Origin: Reticulitermes lucifugus
Lineage: Eukaryota; Arthropoda; Insecta; Blattodea; Rhinotermitidae
DNA length: 61,320 bases
NCBI GenBank assembly: GCA_026260175.1
Contig: JAKCWW010000005.1
Coordinates: 1,152-62,471, forward strand
Reading direction: 5' to 3'
The notes under the pieces are model-generated. The model saw nothing but the letters and a program-made list of their open reading frames with translations, was not told the DNA's origin and ran no database searches. Positions 50,401 to 61,154 of this stretch are shown in pieces. The number at the start of each line of letters is the position of its first letter. The first letter of the stretch is position 1. The translations under genes and the position numbers were made by a program.

Positions 50401-50555
50401 ACAAAGAAAATAATGTTAACCATAATATTATACATATAGACAATAAAAATAGGACTATAACTTCATGGAGCAGGGTCTTTCATGGGAAGTTAGCGGGTTT
50501 TACATTTTCTTAAAAAATTAGCCTTATATTGAACCCATCCCTGCTACATTTCCCA
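47459..50555. other. No recognisable gene
   Basis: A G-rich run lies at about 48600-48625. Otherwise AT-rich with short frames; no repeat family recognised. Confidence 0.4.
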
Positions 50556-50712
50556 TTCATCTGCTAATTTTGATTTCGTCACTCTAATAACACTTGTTGA
50601 AGAATACAAATTCTGAACCTCGCCATTATACTGTTGTCTTCGACTTCCTGTTACTTCCTTTGTTTGGTCCAAATATTCTCCCCAGCATCCTTTTCTCATC
50701 ACAAATCTCAAT
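50556..50712 (-). mobile_element. Non-LTR retrotransposon remnant
   Basis: The minus strand reads LRFVMRK, EKRMLGRIFGPNK (second frame), then EVTGSRRQQYNGEVQNLYSS and TSVIRVTKSKLADEWEM-stop. This matches the segment RVFENxxLRxIFGPKRDEVTG...LHDLYSS...IIRVIKSRR just before the C-terminus of the LINE family at 6.7, 21.6 and 59 kb. A frameshift and stop show decay. Confidence 0.65.
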
Positions 50713-51160
50713 GTATGTCAGCCATTATTCTTTTTCTTGAAAAGCCAAGTTTCACAAAATTAGAAAAAGAAAAGAAGTAAATGAAACAGGCCTCTGTTTT
50801 AATATTTACGATTTTAGATACGAGATACAAAAACGTTGGCTCACTTTCAATATAATTCTGCCATGACCTGTTACATCGCAGAGATAAGAAGCGTACAGTA
50901 CACTACAGTCACTCTTGGACTGCACACAGCATATCTTAATCTGGAATATCCGCTCTACTATAAACAGGAGAGTAGTATATCACGAGATGTTTGGATACTA
51001 CATTTTAAGTAATTTTAATACCTCACTTGAGTTATAATTTTAATACGATTTTAATAATAGAAAACTATATGTTTATGAAATAACACTTATATGTATAAAT
51101 GTTTTACCATTTGTATCTGACAAAGTGTGTAGCATGCAGTACATGTCTTCAAGACTTGTA
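50713..51160. other. No recognisable gene
   Basis: AT-rich sequence between the LINE remnant and the hammerhead-like motif; nothing recognised. Confidence 0.35.
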
Positions 51161-51162
51161 GC

Positions 51163-51203
51163 TCTCTGAGGATGGCTGAAATTTGCAGCCGAAACATGTA
51201 GGA
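51163..51203 (+). ncRNA. Hammerhead-like motif
   Basis: The core box is CTGAGGA (51166-51172) then extra T. Stem II is GGCTG (51174-51178)/CAGCC (51186-51190), perfect, with a 7-nt loop. Then GAAA, palindrome ACATGT (51194-51199), and A at 51200. Stem I is short: TCT (51163-51165) against GGA (51201-51203) gives two Watson-Crick pairs and one wobble. Confidence 0.5.
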
Positions 51204-52195
51204 ACATTAAAACAGAATTGTATAATTAGTGCGAAATAAACTCGTGTGAATAAGAAACATGGATTCTTCTATGAAGAATGACCCACAAATTTCAGTTTCA
51301 AATGTGTGGTAAGTCCAAAAGCTTTGTTGGTTTTAAAATGAATAATATAACATTTTTTTCCAAATTGGTACTTCCACTTATTTACTGTGAGTTTTGAAAT
51401 GTTTCAAAATTTTTGTAACCTAATGGAAGTAATTTATCTGTGATTAATGTATTTTTAAACAGATTAAAAATCAAGTGATAATGCAACCAACGAAGTACAA
51501 AATTTATGGATCCGCAGATCGTGTGCTTTGTTCGTTATCCTATCATTTGAAGTTTGAGTAGCCTGCACTTGAAAGAATGTATTAGAAAAAATATTTAAAG
51601 ACTTTTAAAGGAAGGAACATAGAATAAATTATGTAAAAAAATTTCTTTTTAATTTAATTTTAATATACATTTTGTCCCCATAATTTTAAATTTTTAAATT
51701 ACGCATTTAATTGCCTTATACTTTGAAGCGAGAAAGTTTTGCTTATGCATTTGGCCATACAAACCCTTCTACAATTCTGTATGTTGTAGGCTTTAGAAAG
51801 AGAAGAATATCCAAAAGAGAAATATACGGTACAAACAAGTAGAGAGAAAGGAGGTTCTTCTCTTATGGCACTGCATTTAGGGCAGCAGAAGGCGTCTATA
51901 TTTTGAAGATTGTACTAGGAAAGGGAGTTATTTGAGAGACGTTATAAAATGTCTCCCTACTACCATCTCTTGTCATCTTTCCCTTACGTTATTCCACGTC
52001 CTCTTTGTCGCTTTTGTTCGTCCTTGCGCCTCCGTCTCTCCCCACAATAATTGGATAGAATAAGCAAATGGACAGACCGATACAGAAAACTGGACTAACT
52101 CACTTTTCATTTTGCAGGCTTGCAACTGGTGTACCGAAACTTTTGCTGTGAATTGTATTTTTGATCTTCCCCTGTGTTTTTATTTTTTGCTTCAG
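51204..52195. other. No recognisable gene
   Basis: AT-rich; probably intron or intergenic DNA upstream of the candidate exon. Confidence 0.35.
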
Positions 52196-52299
52196 ATTTT
52201 CCCCCCTTTCTTCCAGATGGTTTTCAGTGCTACACTGTCGCTCACACAGATGAGACGCCATGCTATCTATCTAACATTACCCAGACCAGTGTGCAGAAG
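52196..52299 (+). CDS. Candidate internal exon, unknown protein
   Basis: The frame reads FPPFLPDGFQCYTVAHTDET then PCYLSNITQTSVQK and ends on a full codon. The donor AAG|GTAAAC at 52299/52300 is good. Two acceptors are possible: after TTTTTTGCTTCAG (exon from 52196) or after CCCCCCTTTCTTCCAG (exon from 52217). They differ by 21 bases, in frame. Two cysteines and an N-glycosylation site (NIT) suggest an extracellular or lumenal segment if real. I do not recognise the family. Composition and in-frame openness exceed most local frames, but chance is not excluded. Confidence 0.35.
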
Positions 52300-52689
52300 G
52301 TAAACGTGGAACATGGATATATACCGTTCAGTCAAGTTAAGAAGACACATTGTAAGTGTTATACAAGTTATTATTGTGAAAAATGTTTTTTTTAATTATG
52401 ATTTTAGGCCTATAGCATTCAATTATTGGCCTATTTGTGCATGTGGTTTTGTGCTCTTGGTATTGAGTGGTAGTATTTAGACTTCTTCCAGCGTAGTCTT
52501 CATATGATCTTCATCTTGTAAGTATATTTTAATATCATATCCGAAATTTTGTCTAGAGCTTGATGAAGACAAGTGCGATTGTACTGAATTGCCTTCAGAG
52601 AACCATGGTAAAAAAATAACAGAAATTTTAAGAAAATTTGTATGCATATAAATAACAGGCGCGTTATACATTTCAGTAACATCTACATA

Positions 52690-53262
52690 ATGTACTATAA
52701 AATAAGACGGACAACGTACGTATAACGCAATATCGAGGTGCGTTCGTCCAACCATTGTTCCTCTGGAAAAGCAACAAGTATTACATGTTCTGAGTGTGTG
52801 ACTGTAGCCTTAGTTATCCAGCACGTAAAGCGCATGCGCCGTATTATATTGTCATCTGTGGCATGTCTGGCTCTATAGCATTTTGGCACATTATCTCATA
52901 AACGGCACGATTTTCGAAAATAAGTTTTGAGCATAAAATATATGTCTTGATTTTCTCTGCAACTTTTATCTGAAACACTTATAATTCTTGAAGAACTGGG
53001 CGAGATATTATCATAAATGAACATAGGTCTTCATGTAACGTACCCGTTATTTTTGTCAGGTTTTAATATAACTTGAGTTCTCTCGACAGATTTAAAAATA
53101 TATTCATATATCAAATTTCATGAAACTCCTTCCACTAGGAGCCGAGTTTTTCCATGCGGACGGAATAACGGACAGACGGCCGGACAGACAGGCAAACATG
53201 ACGAAGCTAATAGTTGCTTTGGCAATTTTGCGAAAGCGTCTAAAAACCCTCCGGCAAAAATT
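52690..53262 (-). repeat. Dispersed repeat A, copy 3 (conserved frame on minus strand)
   Basis: Reverse-complement copy of 11248-11845, with the GACGGACAGACAG-type tract near 53165, and the conserved frame from about 52871 to 52695. That frame reads ARHATDDNIIRRMRFTCWIT, then KATVTHSEHVILVAFPEEQW and LDERTSILRYTYV. It is open for 64 codons from a Met at 52889 with no internal stop, the most intact of the three copies. Confidence 0.7.
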
Positions 53263-53699
53263 GACAATCTATTCTTATGAAAGCAAGGTGGTTCATATGC
53301 TGGAAAGGATTTGTCTACGAAGTTAATTTGCGAAAAAGCTGTCACTTCATGTACGAATTTTATAGCCCAAAATGTGTGTCCATTCGTGTTGGCATTTGAC
53401 GCTATAATTTTGGGAACGCAACTAGCCTAATCCGTATTGAGCCTGTGAAGACACAATTGCAATTTCCAAAGTTGTAATATTGATGTTTCTGCTGTAGTCT
53501 AAACCTGAAAATACAAATATCAGGCCCATATCCTGTGTGAAGATGTGATGGTAATACTTCCGGTTCCACGCTATGTTGCTCGGAAAAATGAGACCTGGAA
53601 AGTAGTGGAAACCAGTTTGCAGTATATATAGGGTTCACGAGCCGCCGCTGCTTTTTAAATGTTTATTCTAGTACTTTGTCTAACTTGATATTTTTTCAG
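53263..53699. other. No recognisable gene
   Basis: Probably intronic if the candidate exons are real; nothing else recognised. Confidence 0.3.
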
Positions 53700-53776
53700 A
53701 CAGCATCATGGTACAAAATGGCAATTCCAGGGAAGGAATTATTAATGATATGACATGCCTCCAATATGAAGGCAAA
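53700..53776 (+). CDS. Weak candidate exon
   Basis: After the acceptor TTTTTTCAG the frame reads SIMVQNGNSREGIINDMTCL then QYEGK, up to the possible donor AAA|GTATAT at 53777. It needs one base from an upstream exon, which does not match the phase of the 52.2-kb exon. So either it is not part of that transcript or it is chance. Confidence 0.2.
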
Positions 53777-53999
53777 GTATATAAAGCTAGTACCTCCACT
53801 CTACTCTTAATATAATTCTGTCATATCAGGCAGACAAGTTGCGTTTGGCACTGTAATGCTAATTAGAAGTACAATATTTTAATCACTCTCACAGTGATGT
53901 TAACTAAAGAAATAAGAATTTTTCCTCTGTTAAGACGGTTTAAAAGGATTGTCAAAACCATACTAAGAACCCATATTTTGTCGCTTGGCGTTACGTTTA

Positions 54000-54590
54000 G
54001 CTATGTGTGCAACTTCTGAAAGTTGTCCGGTTATTCCACTTGGATCCCCTGTTCCTTCACACCCAAAATATTAATCTTATGCTACCTACTATCTCCATCT
54101 CCTCTGTTTCTGTGCATGTTTCCTTCCATCTTATTCCTTATCCTACGACGTTTGTTAACGTTCACTTCTTCTGTCGAGAAAAAAAGTGAGTTCACAATAC
54201 TCATCTCACTCTCTTCATCCCGTTACATATTCGACTCGTTAGTCTTATCTCGTTTCCTCTCATATTTCTTGTCTATTTCTCTCTCTGTTTCTACAAATCT
54301 CATAAACTACTATGCCTATCGACATACAAGCCCAGCCCCTGAAGCTTCAACATTTTATCTGTAGCCCCTCCCTTTCTATGTTAAGAGAAACCACCCTCCC
54401 CCTCTCTCTGCCCTCTCGACCCGTGTGTAGTGTCTCTCTCACACTTTCCTGCTATTCTCAACTCTGTGTGCCCAGCCAGAACACTGTCCCTTGCAAGTGA
54501 AAGAGAAAGATTTTGTGTTTCCCTTACGTGTGAAAGAGAGAGGTATGTACCATGATATTCCCTCCCATAGTTCTCTACACCCTCCTCTTC
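54000..54590. other. Pyrimidine-rich plus strand, no gene
   Basis: C/T-rich, with CTCTCTC words. It gives long serine/leucine-rich frames on both strands that are compositional. It mirrors purine-rich tracts at 5.8-6.2 and 39.7-40.0 kb. Confidence 0.4.
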
Positions 54591-54900
54591 CCCCCCAGCT
54601 TGTGGCATTGGCGGCGTCGGCGTCGTCGACGTCGTAGTAGTAGTGGCTATGGCAGCAAGTTGCCAGCAAGCTACTGTTGGATATATACTGTGGATCACTC
54701 CTCGCATGTCTGAGCGCCCCGACGCTACTCCACCACGACGCCGCCACAATAACCCCGCCCGTCGCCGCAGCCCACCGTCGCTAATGCAGAAACGTCGACG
54801 CTAGAGTGACCTCAGGCAAGATGCCATCACACCCGAAACATCGAAGCTAGAATCAACTCAGGCAAGACGCCACATACCAGTAGTCAACCCCTGTAGAAGA
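54591..54900. other. CpG-rich segment with a 46-bp duplication
   Basis: The densest CpG stretch in the window (GGCGTCGGCGTCGTCGACGTC near 54611, then CGACGCCGCC). It ends in two related units, AACGTCGACGCTAGAGTGAC at 54791 and AACATCGAAGCTAGAATCAA at 54837, 46 bp apart. It could be a promoter/first-exon island for a plus-strand gene or a separate repeat; no TATA or initiator assigned. Confidence 0.4.
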
Positions 54901-55036
54901 CAGTACTTATTTTCAAATCCCACGCAACACTTTCTGTTGTTTCCTTGTTCCTTTTTTGTTTATGTATCTTTACGGCCTTGTCAGTGTATCCTTTCTTTCT
55001 GCCTGTCTCTTTCTCTGTCTCTCACTCTCTCTCTCT

Positions 55037-55037
55037 T

Positions 55038-55090
<53 letters not shown>

Positions 55091-55103
55091 CTATCTATGT
55101 ATC

Positions 55104-55134
<31 letters not shown>

Positions 55135-55141
55135 CTATCTA
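55037..55141. repeat. (CTAT)n microsatellite
   Basis: About 26 CTAT units with a few TTAT/GTAT variants, preceded by a CTCTCT tract. It explains the Leu-Ser-Ile-Tyr periodic frames, which are not genes. Confidence 0.95.
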
Positions 55142-55219
55142 CACGTCTGTCTGTCTATGGTAATTTTTCTCCGCTAAGTTTCAGGAATGTACATTTCTAT
55201 TTTGTTCTCCTCTCCCTAG

Positions 55220-55251
55220 GAAATCGCCGCGTCACGAACACACAACAACTG
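55220..55251 (+). CDS. Candidate 32-nt microexon
   Basis: Textbook flanks: polypyrimidine TTTTGTTCTCCTCTCCCTAG before, and CTG|GTAAGT after. In phase 0 it reads EIAASRTHNN, in another phase NRRVTNTQQL. Joined in phase 0 after the 52.2-kb exon, it shifts the 57.0-kb exon into a frame that stops after 11 residues. Skipping it joins those two exons in frame. So it could be an alternative exon, or a false call. Confidence 0.3.
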
Positions 55252-55895
55252 GTAAGTCCATTACGATAATTTTCTTTGTCTAAATACAGTTGCATGGCAA
55301 ACTGCTTGTGTTACAAATAACTAATAGATCGAAAGGCTGAAAGAAAACCTTTGACATCCTTACGAAGCCAAATAGTTATGTAAAGTTGCATGTCTGAAAT
55401 ATATTGCTCTTAGATCTTAATTCTTAAGAAATGTAAATATTTGTACTTTATAATGTAATTTTGTGCTTTATATTACTATTGTCGGTGAATACTACAAAGC
55501 TTCGATATGCGACTCTGTTCTCATGCCATCTGAAACATTTACGAATTCGAAGGGAATTCAGTCAGTTACAGAAATATTCAGAATAAAATGCTATTAAAAG
55601 TTACTTTCTTATCTGAAAATTTTGCGAAAAATTAAGTGAGGGTTAAAATATTACATATTCTGGCGCAGCTACTCCCAATTTTGTTTACTGGTTTGGTGTC
55701 TTTAATGCTTGTTTAACCGAATTGGCCTAGCCTAGTTCAGCACTTACTCTGGGTTTACATAGCTTCATGTAATGAAAATCCTGTATACTTGGTAATAATG
55801 AATAATTTTGTCATAAACACTCAATTGGAACTTATTGCAATAAATAAATTAAATTATTTCATTCCAACAAATGCACTACATTGTTTTAGTGTTTT
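55252..55895. other. No recognisable gene
   Basis: AT-rich, presumably intronic if the flanking exons are real. Confidence 0.3.
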
Positions 55896-55899
55896 CTGT

Positions 55900-55941
55900 C
55901 CCTACATATGTTTCGGCACTTCCTGTGTCATCATCAGGGGT
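55900..55941 (-). ncRNA. Hammerhead-like motif
   Basis: On the minus strand: stem I CCC (55940-55938)/GGG (55902-55900). The core box is the canonical CTGATGA (55937-55931), then extra T. Stem II is GACAC/GTGCC with one A-C mismatch. Then GAAA, the 8-nt palindrome ACATATGT, and A at the cleavage position (55903). Flanks (GTGAACT-TCGA upstream, GTAGTGCATTTGTTGG downstream) match the copy at 27.3 kb. Confidence 0.5.
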
Positions 55942-55949
55942 GTCATCGA

Positions 55950-56991
55950 GAGTTCACAATTTGAATAAATTTCAAATACATACATTATGAAAAAACATAT
56001 CAACCTTATTATTGAAAACCAAATATTTGCACATGCAAAGTAGTGTCCATATAAAAATATGTACTCTTCATTCCTACAGTGAAGATTGTATGTTATATAT
56101 ATTTAGTATATGCAAATTGATAATTTTAAATAACAATAAGCTTATTATGTGGCACGGAATGAACAATATCAAAACATATCAAGATTTTTAGACATGTTAT
56201 ATGTGAAACGTTCGTAATCTTAGTTATTTTGTGTATCACATATCTTTTCTTACATATTGACGGCATTCAGTATGGTAATTAATTGACTGGCAAACACCTT
56301 AAATATCTTCAATATAACTTTAGAGAAGGTAATAAAAATTTACACACATCAAAATGTAAACGAAAAGTCATTAATTTTCGGTCACCGATTTCAACTCAGT
56401 AATCTTCATGAACACCAGTATACGAGTATATCTGTATGTAGACTGTATTGTCAAACATGCATTTATGAATTTAAATTACAAATTTATATCCGAGTTTTGG
56501 TTATGTTTACCTTCCTTTCTTTTCTTATATTTAACTAGTAATTACCTCATAATATAAACAAATTAATAAGTTTGTGTGTAGTAATTAAATGTATATTTAA
56601 ATATGTTAAAATGCCCAAAATAATAAGAACATGACCAATAAAATATTACGACATACTGCAATATGATTACGAATTTTCATCCTGTGTTTTGCGTATGTGG
56701 TATGTTTTGAAAGTTAATAGCACAAGATGACACACTGTATAAATTGTAAATAAGCGTTGTTAGCTCACCTACAACAGTGTTTGCCTATACCAGACACATT
56801 TGTAAAATAAATAGTTGTCCTTGTATTTTGATGAATAATTATGGCTGCCTTTGTAGAAACAATGAAAGAAAACGTGTTCTCTTTTCGAAACTGAACACCT
56901 GTTTATGTGTTTAAAAATATTGTTAACACATGTAATTGATATACATACAATTTAATGCGAATTACCGTATTTTCTGTGTATTTCTTTCCAG
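55950..56991. other. No recognisable gene
   Basis: AT-rich, with a possible flank of the same repeat subfamily near 55950-55980. Nothing else recognised. Confidence 0.3.
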
Positions 56992-57071
56992 GAATACTTC
57001 TGCCAATGTGTCTTTCCTGTTTTAGTACCTGATTTCAGGCTATTTGTAATCCGGTTCACTTGCAATTACCG
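56992..57071 (+). CDS. Candidate internal exon, unknown protein
   Basis: Acceptor TTCTGTGTATTTCTTTCCAG and donor CCG|GTAAGT are both strong. In phase 0 the 80-nt exon reads EYFCQCVFPVLVPDFRLFVI then RFTCNY plus two bases. That phase continues directly from the 52.2-kb exon. It is cysteine-containing and hydrophobic; family not recognised. In phase 2 it stops after a few codons, so the phase choice matters. Confidence 0.35.
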
Positions 57072-58954
57072 GTAAGTGGAATTTCACTCCATTTATACCA
57101 TATTTCATTGTAATTTTATAAAACAAATGTTACAAAACTTACAATATGCACATTTTCGAAAGGCTAACGTTTCATACATAGTCGAGAATAAGAGTAATAA
57201 ATGGAGGGCTCTCCGTTGCGAACATTTGCCAGCTAACGATTCTTCGCGACAACCACAGGAATCGAAGTTCGGTCAAATAGGCAAGTTGATAATATAGCAT
57301 ACAAGACTTTGTCACATTATTACAAACATTGCAGATTTAGTTCCTTGCTTTTTCCTTTATGGGGGGTGGGGGGATGCCTTTTCTTATAGGTGTCTTAAAG
57401 TATGAAGAGAAAACTAGCAATCTGGCATTGTGCAAATTTTGAATATAAGTTCTTCTGATCCCAAACTATCTAATTTCAACAAATCAGTGATGTAATTCTA
57501 ATTTATATAACATATACACATATCTATAATTTTATAGTGCATAAATGCATCATTTATTGTAAACATGTGAAACCGCTTAAATAAATTAAATATTTTCATA
57601 CCTGGTACTCTGTAATTTATTTGGTAATAAGGCTTCATGCAGAACTCTGTGATGTGGAACCATAGAGTGTGGTGGATGTTTGACAGTGTCCCAGAAGAAT
57701 GTATGCCTCAGTCCTCATCTAGAGGCAGTACGCTCTTTTGATACATTCATCATATATATCAGACTACACGGTGTCACATCTAGACGCCTGATGGCTTAAT
57801 ACTAAATGTCATGTAAAACTGAATCCTCTATTTCTTTACTGCTTCTCGGATATTGACCCCTTTCTTTCTGAATGAGCTTCAGAATAGGAATACGATGTTT
57901 TTTCTCATTTTTGTCAAAAGAGGAAGGTCATAAAATATTTGCTTGAATTGTCACAGATTTGGTTTTTATTATATCTCATTAAGAGTAGTTTAGAGTAGAA
58001 ATTAAAGTGTTACATAATATTCTTAAGGAGAAATGTTGCGCTTGGCGATGAAGGTGTTAAATGCATAGTCTTTCCAAAATATTTTACTGAAAAATAATAC
58101 AAGGTAGAGCAAATATAAATTCACCTGTTGTTTTACTTCTATAAATAGACTGTCATATTTTGTATATGTGTGTGTAAGGATAAAACTCCTACAGTAATGT
58201 ATTGTGGTTTAAAATACTTGATACAGAAAACAAATTTCTTTCACACAGCAGAGCTCCATTTCCTGTACTCCAATACATCATCTTTCTTAAGCTGGAACAG
58301 AAAATCTTTCCTTCGGTAATGGGAGTAGACGACATTGGTTTCGGAAAGCACATAGAAAACCTTAAGGCGGCAATAAACAATACAGAACATTGCAAGGAGT
58401 CTCCCCGATTCCTTATACCTTGCATCCTATCCCTCTTAACCTTACAGGAGGCCTGCAGTTCAGTAAATCACTTCTCTCAATAGGAAAACCTTCTTTCCAC
58501 CTTCCTTCCTAGAGCATCCCCAAGGGAAAAACCTTGAATCACACTCACCCTCCTTTCGACTGCAATACAATGGGTTTACCGACCCCGGTTGGCAAGGACT
58601 GGGCTGTGGGGGGAGGGGGGGGGTAGTGGAAAGAGTGTAGATGAATTTAAAGGCCCCTTGCGAGTACGGCAACCAAACGTACATCTCCAAATATGGCCGC
58701 TGCTGCTAGTTTTTCTAGAGGCCTAAAGTTGAATAGCGACTCATCCTGCTCTTTTGTCCTAACTCCAAGACCTTCCCTTTCAACATTGAGGGATATACAT
58801 TTAGTGACTTACACTCTCTAACCCAACTTCAGGTCAAACGGCGATCCCTTTTATTTTTACTGTCGTCTTTATTCGGTGAACCCTAAAATTGGTCAACTAG
58901 TAGGTCTACAAAATCATCTGAGATAGCAGATTGTATAATGTTAAGAATCCTCAT
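57072..58954. other. No firm gene; one frame open on both strands at 58.2-58.5 kb
   Basis: 58189-58483 is open on both strands for about 80-90 codons, without a domain I recognise; it may be a processed fragment or repeat. G runs lie near 57361 and 58608-58624. Confidence 0.3.
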
Positions 58955-59480
58955 TGAATTTTCTATAATTCCCTTTTCCATTAAGCCAGTTAAACATTAC
59001 CTCTTCCCAACAGCCCACAACTTGTTCTATCCTGAGACAGAAAAATGCAGTTCACGTCCTCCCATTCTATTTCTTTATGGTCCATTTTAATATTATCCTA
59101 CCATCGACGTCTAGTTCTTGCAAGTCACTTCGTCTCTCCTTCAGGTATCACCACCAAAACCCTGTAAACATTTCTCTTCTCCCCCATACATGTCATACGT
59201 CCTGCCCACCTCTTCCTCCTTGGTTTGATCGCCCGAGTAATGTCTGGTGACTAGAACAAATGACAAAGCTACACATTGTGAAAACTTCTCCAGTCTCCTG
59301 CTACTTTATCTCTCTCTCCGGGATAAACATCTTCCTATTTTCTTCCCTTAATTTGTGAGGGACCACATTTACATCTATACAAAACCATAGGCAAAACTGT
59401 AGTACTGTATATTTTAATCTTTTTATTCTTAGACAGCGATAGGAAACACAAAAGTGTCTGGACCGAAATGTAGCAGACAT
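58955..59480 (-). mobile_element. Non-LTR retrotransposon remnant, longest copy
   Basis: In order on the minus strand: LSKNKKIKIYSTTVLPMVLY (about 59440-59380), PSQIKGRK, ITRAIKPRRKRWAGRMTC, VYRVLVVIPEGETK, TRRRW, DNIKMDHKEIEWEDVN, then LSQDR (about 59030). This is the order of the family's C-terminal half: the TVxLPxVLYGCE segment, IxRxIKxRRxRWAGH, GxPEGKRP, DNIKMDLxEIGWEDVDW, LAQDRD. Several frameshifts and stops. 5'-truncated like the others. Confidence 0.7.
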
Positions 59481-59717
59481 TCCCTGGACAAAATACATAG
59501 ACTTGTTTAAAATTAGACCATTTTAAATTAATCTAGCGATTCATCCTTCGCCGCTGGTTGCACTACCAGTTACCAACATAATGCGAATACACACACTGGT
59601 TTTCACATTGTTGACACCGTGCATCTTCGTCATATTAAATTAAATATTTCAGACCAACTGATGCACCATTAAAACCACTTTTGATTGTAGCTTTATTAAA
59701 ATTGTTAAAATTGTACC

Positions 59718-59752
59718 CCTACACGTGTTTCGATCCTCGGATCATCGTCAGG
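59718..59752 (-). ncRNA. Hammerhead-like motif
   Basis: Minus strand: core box CTGACGA, extra T, stem II GATCC (59743-59739)/GGATC (59736-59732), GAAA, the 8-nt palindrome ACACGTGT, and A at the cleavage position (59720). Stem I is reduced to one pair beside a run of A, so folding into an active form is doubtful. Downstream GGTGCATCAGTTGGTCTGAA matches the 27.3- and 55.9-kb flanks. Confidence 0.45.
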
Positions 59753-61154
59753 TTTTTTTTTTGAAAGCTACTGTCGCTTCAGTCACATAATTTTGAATAG
59801 TCCAACAGCACATTAAAACTTATGTATTATAAGTTAAAATCTTTATTAAAAGTCTTTGTTAAAAGTTGTACGAAAGTTGTAAAAGTTTTTGTAGACTGTT
59901 GATTGTGGAAGTGCTGGCATGTAGAATCGTGATATTATGGGCTGTAAAATAAATGATTTTGATAAGTAATATTGAATTTGTATATGTTATCTGGTTGATA
60001 ATGATTTTTATTATTAATAATAAAATAAATAGCAAATTAATTTTTTGACCTAGTTATCAACGTCAAATTTCTCCCTAATGGAAACATATTGCCATTTTCT
60101 GTCAACGTGGACACACTGTTACAAAAACACCGCAAATTAAGGCGATTGCCTTTGCATTTGCTTTCCATACAGACCTTAACATTTGTTTTGAAATCGCGAT
60201 TAACTGTATATACACACAACGTACTTTACACGTTCTGGAAGGACAGATTGTTTGAATACACTTTGCTTTTTGTACTTATGCTTCAGTATCAAATAAACAG
60301 CCTGTACTGATCTTTATTTATACCATTCTCGTCCCATACGTAACTAAGAGTAACACTGCAGCATAACGACAAAAGGGAACATGCTGTATGCATCACATTT
60401 CCGCTCTTTCTAAAACAAGGCTCAGGGGTATAGGCCTACTCACACGAATTACATCCAACCTGTAGCCTAATTGACGCAATGAAATGTTCATTTTGATTAC
60501 AGTTTAATTTTAGGATTTTATAGTGCCCATCAAATAACAAATATTTGTCAACATCTAATTATATAAACTTGAAAAAAGTAAATGTTTTTGGAGTGAATTT
60601 AATTTATTAGGTTTTGATAAATAGCGTAAAATTAAGCTTCTAGAAAAATCACCTTACACCTGAATTTTATTGAAATGTACAGCTAAAACTGAGCCTCGTA
60701 TAGTATGCCAACTAATAACTCGAATTATTTTCATGTAATTATTTGGCCTATTAATTTACGTTTGCTTGACTGAGGGTTGTTTTATCCGCTGTTTACAAAT
60801 ACAAAATATTGCAAGGCAGAACTTTTCAAGGAGAAAATATTTGATTTCCGTGCAAAATGTTTTTAATAAGAATTTTTAGCTAATATTTACTGCCTAAGTA
60901 AGGAAGACCTAATTACACGTATTTTATAATACTAACTCAATGATACCTTAATTGAGAGACATAAGTGAAACTTCACACTTTGCACATGGTGCTGGTGAAA
61001 TAAGAGTAACACACCTTTATTTCTTGCTGCTGACCAATAAGTAAGATAAACAAGCATAATGCATAGCACCTATGAGTCTAGAAGTGAGTGTAACATATTG
61101 CAGTTATTTACAATTATATTTGCTTTTATTAACATTGAGTTCTTCTTTTTCAGG
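59753..61154. other. No recognisable gene
   Basis: AT-rich, short frames only. Confidence 0.4.

Noticed and set aside
54937..55269. Three overlapping plus-strand frames of 72-110 codons
   Set aside because: Entirely explained by the CTCTCT/CTAT simple repeats.
56375..56420. Minus-strand TGAAGATTACTGAGTTGAAATCGG as another hammerhead-like motif
   Set aside because: No stem II pairing and no palindrome after GAAA.
58189..58483. Frame open on both strands as a gene or exon
   Set aside because: Strand cannot be decided, no recognised domain, no convincing donor.
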